Made by a program: the position numbers and the translations under genes
The notes under the pieces: model-generated
What the model was told of the DNA's origin: nothing
Seen by the model: only the letters and a program-made list of their open reading frames with translations
Databases searched by the model: none
Assembly: GCA_963837485.1 (NCBI GenBank)
Contig: CAWINP010000027.1
Span: 1-64,000 of the forward strand
Reading direction: 5' to 3'
Length of the DNA: 64,000 nt
Source: Solirubrobacter sp963837485
GTDB lineage: Bacteria > Actinomycetota > Thermoleophilia > Solirubrobacterales > Solirubrobacteraceae
Part shown: positions 25,045 through 32,352 of the stretch, in pieces
Layout: every line of letters begins with the position of its first letter
Numbering within the stretch: position 1 is the first letter of the stretch

Positions 25045-25962
25045 ATGCATCGGCCACGGCTGTATCGGCTGTTGTGGCTGTCGATCGCCGCCGCGGTCGC
25101 CACCATCTCGCTCAAGACCGTCGCGTGGGCGCTGACGGGCTCGGTCGGCCTGCTGTCCGATGCCCTCGAATCGGTCGTGAACCTCGCCGCCGCGATCGTG
25201 GCGATGGCCGCGCTGCGCTGGGCGACCAAGCCCGCCGACGAGGAGCACGCCTACGGCCACGCCAAAGCGGAGTACTTCTCGGCCGGCGTCGAGGGCACGT
25301 TGATCGTCGTCGCGGCCGCGGCGATCGCGGTCACCGCGGTCGATCGGCTGCTCCACCCGCAAGCGATCGACCACGTCGGAGTCGGTCTCGCCGTCTCCGC
25401 CATCGCCTCGCTGATCAATCTCGCGGTCGGTTACCTGCTCCTGCGGACCGGCCGCCGCGAACGGTCGATCGTGCTCGAGGCCGACGGCAAGCACCTGATC
25501 ACCGACGTGTGGACCTCGGTGGGCGTGATCGTCGGCGTCGCCGGCGTGGCGATCACCGGCTGGGAGCGTCTGGACGCAGTCGTCGCGCTCGCCGTCGCGG
25601 TCAACATCGTCGCGACCGGCGGCGGCCTGCTGCGCCGTTCGGTCGGCGGCTTGATGGACCGCGCGCTCGGCGAGCCCGAGCGCCGGCAGATCGAGGACGT
25701 GCTGGCCGGCTTCTTCGGCAGCGACGTGCAGTTCCACGCGCTGCGCACGCGCCAGGCCGGCTGGCGGGCGTTCGTCTCGGTGCACGTCCTCGTCCCCGGC
25801 GCCTGGACCGTTCAGCGCGGCCACGACGTGGTCGAGGAGGTCGAGTGCGCGCTGCGCGAGCGGTTGCCCTACGCGACCGTCTTCACGCACCTCGAGCCGG
25901 CGGAAGACCCGCGCTCGTTTGACGACACCCGGCTCGACCGTCTGCCCGAGCCCGCGCCCTAG
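25045..25962 (+). CDS. Cation diffusion facilitator transporter (FieF-like)
   Basis: A 305-residue membrane transporter for divalent metals with the full CDF architecture: about six helices and a cytoplasmic C-terminal dimerisation domain from about residue 205. Transport-site residues are in SDALESVVN (TM2) and HLITDVWTS (TM5). The first site has Asp-x-x-Glu in place of the usual DxxxD, which may change metal preference. GHAKAEYFSAGVEG is the conserved TM3 loop. Its stop shares the palindrome CTAG with the convergent GGDEF-EAL gene. Confidence 0.92.
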   Translation: MHRPRLYRLLWLSIAAAVATISLKTVAWALTGSVGLLSDALESVVNLAAAIVAMAALRWATKPADEEHAYGHAKAEYFSAGVEGTLIVVAAAAIAVTAVDRLLHPQAIDHVGVGLAVSAIASLINLAVGYLLLRTGRRERSIVLEADGKHLITDVWTSVGVIVGVAGVAITGWERLDAVVALAVAVNIVATGGGLLRRSVGGLMDRALGEPERRQIEDVLAGFFGSDVQFHALRTRQAGWRAFVSVHVLVPGAWTVQRGHDVVEEVECALRERLPYATVFTHLEPAEDPRSFDDTRLDRLPEPAP

Positions 25963-28319
25963 CCGCTCGGCTCCGCGACGCCCACCATCAGCCGCCGCGC
26001 CTCCGCAACCGGTAGCGGCTGTGCGAACAGGAACCCCTGGCCCAGCAGGCAGCCGACGCTGCGCACGCTCGCAAGTTGCTCGCGCGTCTCGATCCCTTCC
26101 GCGATCACGCGCAGGCCGAGCGCCCGGCCGAGCTCGACGGCCGCCGCGAGTACGGCCTGGCCGGTGACGTCGTCGAAGGAGCGGATCAGGGTGCGATCGA
26201 GCTTGACGACGTCGATCGGGAAGCGCTGCAGCGACCCGAGCGACGAATAGCCGGTGCCGAAGTCGTCGAGTGCGACGTGCACGCCGAGCGCGCGCAGGCG
26301 CGAGACCACGGGCTTGGTCCGGGGATCGAGCACGAGGCTCTCGGTGATCTCGAGCACGAGCCGGCCGGGCCGCACGCCGTGCTGCGCCAGCAGCGCCTCG
26401 ACCTCGTCGACGAGGTCGTGCGAGACCTGCACGGCCGAGATGTTGACCGAGACGTACACCGGCTCCGGCCAGCGCGAGAGCTCCAGGCACGCGGTCCGCA
26501 GCACCCAGCTCCCGATCGGCGTGATCATGCCGGACTCCTCGGCGATGCCGACGAAGTCCAGCGGCGGAACGAGCCCGCGCTCCGGATGGTTCCAGCGCAG
26601 GAGCGCCTCGAATCCGACGACGTCCTCGCTGTCGAGGTCGACGAGCGGCTGGTAGTAGACCTCGAGCTGGTCGAGCTCGAGCGCGTGGCGCAGGTCGCCT
26701 TCCACCGTGAGCCGCTCGACGAGCCGCTCACGCAGCGTGGCGTCGAAGACCTCGAAGCGGCCGCCGCCGGCGTCCTTGGCCCGGTACATCGCCGCGTCGG
26801 CGTCGCGCAGGAGATCCTCCGCCGTTCCCGTGCCGGCGGAGGTGACGGCGATGCCGACGCTCGCGCTGATCGAGAGCTCGCGCCCTTCGACGTGGAACGG
26901 CTCGGCGAACGCTTCCACGAGCCGCCGGGCGACCGACGCCACCGCGCGGTCGGTGTCCGTGTGCGTCGAGACGACGACGAACTCGTCTCCGCCGGGTCGC
27001 GCCACGATGTCCTCGTCGCGCACGCACGCGCACAGCCGTGACGCGACCTGGCGGAGGAGCGCGTCGCCGACCGAGTGGCCGAGCGTGTCGTTGACGACCT
27101 TGAAACGGTCGAGATCGAGCAGGAGCAGCGACAGGCGGGTGCCCAGGCGCGCGCAGTGGCGCAGCTCGCGGTCGAGGTGGCTCATCAGTAGCGCCCGGTT
27201 CCCGAGCCCGGTGAGCGGATCCTCGAGCGCTCGCCGGCGCAGCTCGTCCTCCTTGTCCGCGTGATCGAGCGCGCCGCCGAGGATGTTTGCGACGGCCTCG
27301 AGGAAGCGCACGTCCTCGATCCCGAACGCACGGGCCTCCCCCGAAGCGTGGACCAGCATCACGTGGCGCATTCCGGCCCGCTCGGGCACGGGCACGCTGA
27401 GCGCGCGCCGCATCCCGTGCTCGAGCACGATCGGCGGAACGGCGAAGCGCTCCTCGTGGAGCAGGTCATTGCTCACGACCGACTCGCCCTCGAGCAGCGT
27501 GTAGCCCGCCTGCGAGGCGTCGAGCGGCAGGACCAGGGCTCCGTCGCCGGCGTCGGCGGACGTGGCGACGAGTCGCATCGACTCCTCCCCCGAGCGCCGG
27601 AACACGACGCACGAGAGCGCGTCGAGCCGCTCGCGGACGAGGGTCGTCGCCTCGCCCATCAGGATGGAGGGCTCGGTCTCGAGCGCCCGCCTTCCCAGGT
27701 CGGCGATGACCGCCTTCTGGCGCTCGGCACGCCGCTGCTGGGTCACGTCCTGCAACTGGGAGAAGAAGTACGGCTCTCCGTCGTCGGGCTCGACGAACAC
27801 GGAGCTGATGAGCACGTCGACGGCGGTGCCGTCGCCGCGCAGGTAGCGCTTGTAGAGCGGCGCGTCGTCGCCCTCGATCGCCAAGTCGATCTTGGCGACG
27901 CTGACCTCGATGTCGTCCGGGTGCGTGAACTCGAGGATCGAGTGCCCCACCACCTGCTCGCGTGGGCGTGCGAGCAGCGCGCATAGCGTGTCGTTCAAAC
28001 GCACGACGCAGAGGTCGCGCGTGAGGATCGCCATCCCGATCGCCGCGTCCTCGAAGCCCTGCACGAAGCGGCGGCTCGAGCGCCGCACGCGGTCCTCGTC
28101 GAGGCGCAGCACGAGCGGCGCGATCGTGGCCGCGAGCAGCGCGTAGACGACGCCGGCCACGGCCGCCCAGCCGGCGCCGGCGCGCGGCTCCAAGAGCAGC
28201 ACGAGGGCGAACGCCACGCAAACCGTCGGCACGGCGACGAGCGCCGTGATCGCCGTGAGAAGCGGCAGGACGCGCCGCTTGTGGATCCTCACCGGGGCGG
28301 CGGTCGAATCAGCGGCCAT
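25959..28319 (-). CDS. Membrane-associated PAS-GAF-GGDEF-EAL cyclic-di-GMP enzyme
   Basis: A 786-residue protein. Two N-terminal helices (about residues 15-70) are followed by PAS (about 90-200), GAF (about 210-350), GGDEF (about 365-520) and EAL (about 535-780). The active-site motif RPGGDEFVVV is intact, as is EALLRW with downstream DDFGTGYSS, so both diguanylate cyclase and phosphodiesterase activities are possible. The start at 28319 is chosen because the signal/TM region begins there. It is monocistronic and convergent with the CDF gene. Confidence 0.92.
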   Translation of the reverse strand: MAADSTAAPVRIHKRRVLPLLTAITALVAVPTVCVAFALVLLLEPRAGAGWAAVAGVVYALLAATIAPLVLRLDEDRVRRSSRRFVQGFEDAAIGMAILTRDLCVVRLNDTLCALLARPREQVVGHSILEFTHPDDIEVSVAKIDLAIEGDDAPLYKRYLRGDGTAVDVLISSVFVEPDDGEPYFFSQLQDVTQQRRAERQKAVIADLGRRALETEPSILMGEATTLVRERLDALSCVVFRRSGEESMRLVATSADAGDGALVLPLDASQAGYTLLEGESVVSNDLLHEERFAVPPIVLEHGMRRALSVPVPERAGMRHVMLVHASGEARAFGIEDVRFLEAVANILGGALDHADKEDELRRRALEDPLTGLGNRALLMSHLDRELRHCARLGTRLSLLLLDLDRFKVVNDTLGHSVGDALLRQVASRLCACVRDEDIVARPGGDEFVVVSTHTDTDRAVASVARRLVEAFAEPFHVEGRELSISASVGIAVTSAGTGTAEDLLRDADAAMYRAKDAGGGRFEVFDATLRERLVERLTVEGDLRHALELDQLEVYYQPLVDLDSEDVVGFEALLRWNHPERGLVPPLDFVGIAEESGMITPIGSWVLRTACLELSRWPEPVYVSVNISAVQVSHDLVDEVEALLAQHGVRPGRLVLEITESLVLDPRTKPVVSRLRALGVHVALDDFGTGYSSLGSLQRFPIDVVKLDRTLIRSFDDVTGQAVLAAAVELGRALGLRVIAEGIETREQLASVRSVGCLLGQGFLFAQPLPVAEARRLMVGVAEPSG

Positions 28320-28456
28320 TGTCCCGGTAATCGGCAGGGACACCGGCGGAATGAGGAAGTCGGCGACCCGCCCGCGAACCCCGAACTTTGAGTCCGGAGC
28401 CAACCGGGCCGATGACATGAGCGAACACATCGAAAAGCGCTGAGGAGCCCCCCGCC

Positions 28457-28687
28457 ATGCCAGCCGCACCCACCGTCGCCATCGGCAGCACCGTCACCGT
28501 CACGGACGTCCTCCACGACAGGCAGCAGACGTTCCAGCTGGTGGACGGCATCGGCGATCCCGAGCAGGGCAGCGTGTCGCGCCGCTCTCCCGTCGGCCGC
28601 GCCCTCGCCGGCCACCACGTCGGCGACGTCGTCGCCGTCGCCGCGCCGTCCGGGCAGCGCGAGCTGCGCGTCGTCGCGCTGGCCTGA
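28457..28687 (+). CDS. Stand-alone GreA/GreB C-terminal domain protein
   Basis: A 76-residue protein equal to just the FKBP-like C-terminal domain of Gre factors: VTVTDVLHDRQQTFQLVD, then SRRSPVGRALAGHHVGDVVA. The coiled-coil that enters the RNA polymerase secondary channel is absent, as in Rnk-like proteins. It could bind polymerase without cleavage activity. GAGG lies upstream of the ATG. It is convergent with the gene ending at 28693, only 5 nt away. Confidence 0.8.
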   Translation: MPAAPTVAIGSTVTVTDVLHDRQQTFQLVDGIGDPEQGSVSRRSPVGRALAGHHVGDVVAVAAPSGQRELRVVALA

Positions 28688-28692
28688 CCGGC

Positions 28693-29928
28693 TCAGGGTC
28701 GCGCTTTGAGCGCGCCGAGCTGAATCTGCTCGACGCCGTCGAGGTCGTACGAGAGACCCATCAGGCCGCCGGCCTCGTCGTCGATCCGGCGCACCTCGGC
28801 GCCCGTGCAGGTGCCCAAGATCACGATGATCAGCTCCTGTGAGCGCTTACCGGTCGCGCCGTCGGCGAGGTGCTTCACCTCGTCGCGCTTGCGCGAGTAC
28901 GACCGGCGCTTCCAGTACGTCTCGCCGGCGATCTTGATGAACTGCGCGCACTCCTCGCCGTCGATGGCATTCCAGATCCTGCGCCAGCCGACGGCATCGA
29001 TGACGGGCACGATGTGGGACGTGTTGGACTGCAGCAGTCCGTTGATCATGTCGTCGTCGTCCAGCGTCGCACCCCCGAGGCCGAGCTTGATCAGACGGAC
29101 GCGCTGGTCGACGGACAGCGACGCGAGGCCGCCCGGCGTTTCCTTGGCCTTCTTGAAGTAGCCGCGCGCGTTGTCGTCGGCCGCGTCTCCGAACAGGCCG
29201 GTCAGATCGCCCTCGCCGTGCGCGTCGCCCGCGATCGCCGCCGTGACTGCGCCCGGTGTGTAGTTGATGATCTGCTCAAAGACCTTGATCACGCTCGTCT
29301 CGTCGCCCTTGAGCCGTTCGAGCGTCCACTTCATTGCGGCGTTCTTGGCCTCCTTCAATGGCGGTTCGAGCTCGACCTCCGCACCGAGCGTGTCCGCCTT
29401 CTTGTGCGCGAACAGGGTGAGCGCTGCACGCAGCCGCGGGTTTTGGAACAGCTCCTGGACGCTCGCGACCATCCAGTCCTGCGTCGGGTTATCCGTCTGC
29501 TGGGCGTTCGGCAGCGCCTTCGGAAAGCCCTGCTCGGCCTTGTAGAGGCCGTCGGGGGTCTTCAACGACGCCTTTACCGCCGCCACGTCCGTGGTGCCCT
29601 TGGTCGCGGCCAGGTACGCCTCGTTGATGTCCTTGATCGAGAGCCTGACGGCCGCCGCCGCGAGCGCAAACGTCTCTTGCGCCTGCAGCAGCGCGCGGCC
29701 CTTGTCGTCGAGAACCTCGCCGTCGCCGTACAGCTTCACCGGCGTGGCCGTGCCCACATCGGCCAACACGCCGTGCTCTTTGTCCCAGTCGTGCAGGGCG
29801 CCGGAGAGCGCGTCGCCGAACTGCAGGGCCGGCATGGACTTCTCGGCCAGGGTCTTCTCGAGCGTCTTGATCGCCTGCCCGAACAGGAAGTTGACCGTCA
29901 TCGGCCGGGCAGCGGAGTGCGCATTCAT
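28693..29928 (-). CDS. Putative eCIS-associated protein, main body (function unknown)
   Basis: A 411-residue, mostly helical soluble protein. No enzymatic motif is recognised. Features are a Lys/Ala-rich N-terminal half (FLFGQAIKTLEKTLAEKSM) and a C-terminal domain with IVPVIDAVGWRRIWNAIDGE and SYSRKRDEVKHLADGATGKR. The ATG overlaps the stop of the upstream 117-residue ORF (ATGA), which carries an eCIS-type leader. The frame remains open upstream of the ATG (YGLGWLSENIAWHMN), so the two ORFs may be one protein split by a frameshift near 29975. It is low in cysteine with no signal peptide. Confidence 0.6.
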   Translation of the reverse strand: MNAHSAARPMTVNFLFGQAIKTLEKTLAEKSMPALQFGDALSGALHDWDKEHGVLADVGTATPVKLYGDGEVLDDKGRALLQAQETFALAAAAVRLSIKDINEAYLAATKGTTDVAAVKASLKTPDGLYKAEQGFPKALPNAQQTDNPTQDWMVASVQELFQNPRLRAALTLFAHKKADTLGAEVELEPPLKEAKNAAMKWTLERLKGDETSVIKVFEQIINYTPGAVTAAIAGDAHGEGDLTGLFGDAADDNARGYFKKAKETPGGLASLSVDQRVRLIKLGLGGATLDDDDMINGLLQSNTSHIVPVIDAVGWRRIWNAIDGEECAQFIKIAGETYWKRRSYSRKRDEVKHLADGATGKRSQELIIVILGTCTGAEVRRIDDEAGGLMGLSYDLDGVEQIQLGALKARP

Positions 29929-30278
29929 GTGCCACGCGATGTTCTCCGACAGCCACCCGAGCCCGTATCGCCCATCCGCTTGTGCTCGAGCGACTCGAAT
30001 CGCGCGAGCCGGCCGTCCGCCGTGTGGCGCAGCCGGGCGACTTGGCGCACCGCGGCCGCGCTCGACATCGCGCTGAACAGGTCGCGGTCGACCTGCGCCG
30101 GCGGTGCCGCGGCCCTGCTTGCCTGCTCGTGCGGCACGTCGGGTGGCTTGCGCGACAGCAGCGCGCTCACGGCTGCATTACCCGCCCCGCGCTGCAGCGC
30201 GCGCAGCGCGTCCGGCTGCGCCTGCGGCGGGCGTGGGGAGCGAAGCGGAGCGGCATCGGCGCGGGCACGCTGGGGCAC
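29925..30278 (-). CDS. eCIS-type leader protein (DUF4157-associated style)
   Basis: A 117-residue protein from a GTG. After a Pro/Arg-rich start it carries ALRALQRGAGNAAVSALLSR. This resembles the QRxxGNAAVxxLL leader common at the N-terminus of proteins associated with extracellular contractile injection systems. The later EHKRMGDTGS also recalls DUF4157-type proteins. It is coupled (ATGA) to the 411-residue ORF downstream. No eCIS tube, sheath or baseplate gene is seen in the window. It may be the N-terminal part of a single broken cargo gene. Confidence 0.6.
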   Translation of the reverse strand: MPQRARADAAPLRSPRPPQAQPDALRALQRGAGNAAVSALLSRKPPDVPHEQASRAAAPPAQVDRDLFSAMSSAAAVRQVARLRHTADGRLARFESLEHKRMGDTGSGGCRRTSRGT

Positions 30279-30345
30279 CCGGCCGAGGCTAAGCGCGCTC
30301 GGACTCCAGCGAAATCATGGAAACCTCAATACGTGCGAGCTTCGG

Positions 30346-31032
30346 TCACCACGGCGCGTCGCTGACCGAGCCGACCGAGCCGTCGGGGCGGACGATCAGG
30401 ACCCAGTCCTCCCACGTCGGCGTGTCGCGCGGGAACATGGTCGGCGACGCGGTCATGTCGGCGAGCGCGCGCCCGAGGTCGGCGAGCGGGCAACGGCCGT
30501 CCTCGGTGTCGAAGACGACGGTCGGCTCGTCGGCGCCCGTGCGCGGGTTCACGAACGTCGCCCGGTAGCGCCCCGGCGCGAGTCCGGTGAGCGCGCGGCG
30601 CTCGCGAAGCGCGCTCAGCGTGGCGCTGGGCTTCGGGACCGACTGGCCGATGCCCGGTACGTAGGCGACGACCGAGCCATCGGGCAGCCTGGCCGCAAAC
30701 GGGCGGAACCAGTCCTCCGGCCCGGCGTGCGGCTCGATCGCGTCGGGCGCCGGCTCAAGCTCCCACCACCGCAACCGCTCGAGGATCCGCCTGCCGACGC
30801 CGACGTGGATGGCCCCGCGCCACTCGATCGCGTCCTCCCAGTCGGCGGAGCTCGCGCGACTCGGAGGGAGGTAGTGGTCGTCACGCGCGCTGAACGTGCT
30901 GATCGGCATCGTGCCGTACGTGTGGCCGGCGGTGCCGCTGAGCATGTGCGACCAGAACAGGAAGCGCTGCACGTCCTCCCAGCACGAGCCGCCGATGCCC
31001 TCGTAGGAGCATTCGCCGTTGATCACCGGCAC
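30346..31032 (-). pseudogene. N-terminally truncated glycoside hydrolase (DUF4038/GH140-like C-terminal part)
   Basis: About 228 residues resemble the end of a DUF4038-type glycosidase. The start PVINGECSYEGIGGSCWED with FLFWSHMLSGTAGHTYG corresponds to the late catalytic-barrel region of the family, and LTGLAPGRYRATFVNPRTG is the C-terminal beta domain. The first half of the barrel, with at least one catalytic acid, is absent. The frame begins abruptly at 31032 where an unrelated plus-strand fragment starts. A GTG can serve as start but no ribosome site is evident. Confidence 0.7.
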
Positions 31033-31037
31033 GGGGT

Positions 31038-31215
31038 CTTGAACGGGCCCGGCCTCTACGACCGCATGCTCGGCGAGCTGGCCGCGGAGGGGTTCGCCGC
31101 CTCGGAGCTGATCGACTCGGAGTTCGAGCTCGCCGACGCCGAGTCGGCCCTGGCCCGCTTGCAGGAGCCCGGCCGCGCGGCGCCGAAGGTCGTCCTGCGC
31201 ATCGGCGACTCCTGA
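31038..31215 (+). pseudogene. C-terminal remnant of a medium-chain dehydrogenase
   Basis: The last roughly 58 codons before the TGA at 31213-31215 read ELIDSEFELADAESALARLQ and end KVVLRIGDS, the usual end of zinc-type MDR dehydrogenases. No upstream domain exists on this strand. It meets the truncated glycosidase head to head at about 31035, which marks a rearrangement junction. Confidence 0.6.
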
Positions 31216-31221
31216 CGGCGT

Positions 31222-32352
31222 TCACACCAGCCGGAGCGGCTGTTCGAGCAGATCGCGGATCGCCGCCAGGAAGCGCGCCGCGTCGGCGCCGTAGAGGATG
31301 CGGTGATCGCACGTGAGGGTGAGGGTCATCCGCCGTCCGTCGACGATCTCGCCGGTGGCGCTGCGGATCAGGACGTCGCGCGTCGCGCCGATGCCGAGGA
31401 TCGCCGCCTGCGGTGGGTTGATCACCGGGGAGATCGCGGTCATGCCGTACATGCCGAGATTCGACACGGTGAACGTGGCGCCGGACAGGTCCGATGGAGC
31501 GATCGAGCCGTCGCGCACGCGCTCGGCGAGCCGGCGCGTCTCGGCGGCGATCGCGCTGAGCGAGCGGATGTCGGCATCGGTGATCGTCGGCACCAGGAGC
31601 GCCTCCGGCGCCGCGACGGCGACCCCGACGTTGATCTGCCGGTGCAGGACGAAGCGGCCGTCGCGGTAGGCGCCGTTGGCGAGCGGGTGGCGTCGCAGCG
31701 CAAGCGCGCTCGCCTTGACGATCAGGTCATTGACGGACGGCGCGGCGCTCTGTTCGCCGGCCGCTTCCTTCAGGCGTGCGCGCAGGTCGAGCGCGGCATC
31801 CATGGCGACCTCGGTCTGCACGTGGAACTCCGGCACGGTCGCCTTCGCCTCGGTCATGCGGCGTGCGATGACAAGTTGCAGGCGGGTGAGCTCGCGGATC
31901 TCGACGTCGGCCGCGGGCGGCGGGCCGGCCGGTGCGGGTGCGGGTGCGGCCGGCTCGGGCGCGACGGCGAGACCGGCGGCGGCCGCCACGTCGGCGCGCG
32001 TGATGCGTCCGCGCGGTCCGCTGCCGCTGAGCGTGGCGAGGTCGATCCCGTGGACGCCCGCGAGACGTCGCGCGATCGGTGTCGCGACCGCAAGCGCAGG
32101 CGGCGCCGACGCGACGCCGGCTTCGGCTCCGATCCGCGCGATCGGCGCTCCGACAGGCAGCGTCTCACCGGCGGCGGCGACGATCGCCAGCGTGCCGTCG
32201 GTCGGCGCCTCGTAGGTGATCGTCGCCTTGTCGGTCTCGATCTCGACGAGCTCCTCGCCCGTGGCGACCGTGTCGCCGTCGGCCTTGAGCCAGTTGAGGA
32301 TGGTGCCCTCTTCCATCGAGTCCGACAGCCGGGGAAGCGTGATCTCGGTCAT
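31222..32352 (-). CDS. 2-oxoacid dehydrogenase E2 (dihydrolipoamide acyltransferase)
   Basis: A 376-residue acyltransferase core of a 2-oxoacid dehydrogenase complex. It has one lipoyl domain (residues 1-78, lipoylated Lys in EIETDKATI), a peripheral-subunit-binding domain (about 88-125, TPIARRLAGVHGIDLATLSG), an Ala/Pro linker and the catalytic domain ending in CDHRILYGADAARF with the active-site His. The start overlaps the E1 stop (ATGA). No E3 (lipoamide dehydrogenase) gene is nearby. A single lipoyl domain is fewer than in many actinobacterial E2s. The acyl substrate is not certain. Confidence 0.9.
   Translation of the reverse strand: MTEITLPRLSDSMEEGTILNWLKADGDTVATGEELVEIETDKATITYEAPTDGTLAIVAAAGETLPVGAPIARIGAEAGVASAPPALAVATPIARRLAGVHGIDLATLSGSGPRGRITRADVAAAAGLAVAPEPAAPAPAPAGPPPAADVEIRELTRLQLVIARRMTEAKATVPEFHVQTEVAMDAALDLRARLKEAAGEQSAAPSVNDLIVKASALALRRHPLANGAYRDGRFVLHRQINVGVAVAAPEALLVPTITDADIRSLSAIAAETRRLAERVRDGSIAPSDLSGATFTVSNLGMYGMTAISPVINPPQAAILGIGATRDVLIRSATGEIVDGRRMTLTLTCDHRILYGADAARFLAAIRDLLEQPLRLV

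Noticed and set aside
28870..31215. A 781-codon open frame on the plus strand
   Set aside because: It runs antisense to the intact 28693-30278 genes, has an Arg/Ala/Val-rich composition typical of antisense frames in GC-rich DNA, and no domain. Only its last 58 codons resemble a protein.
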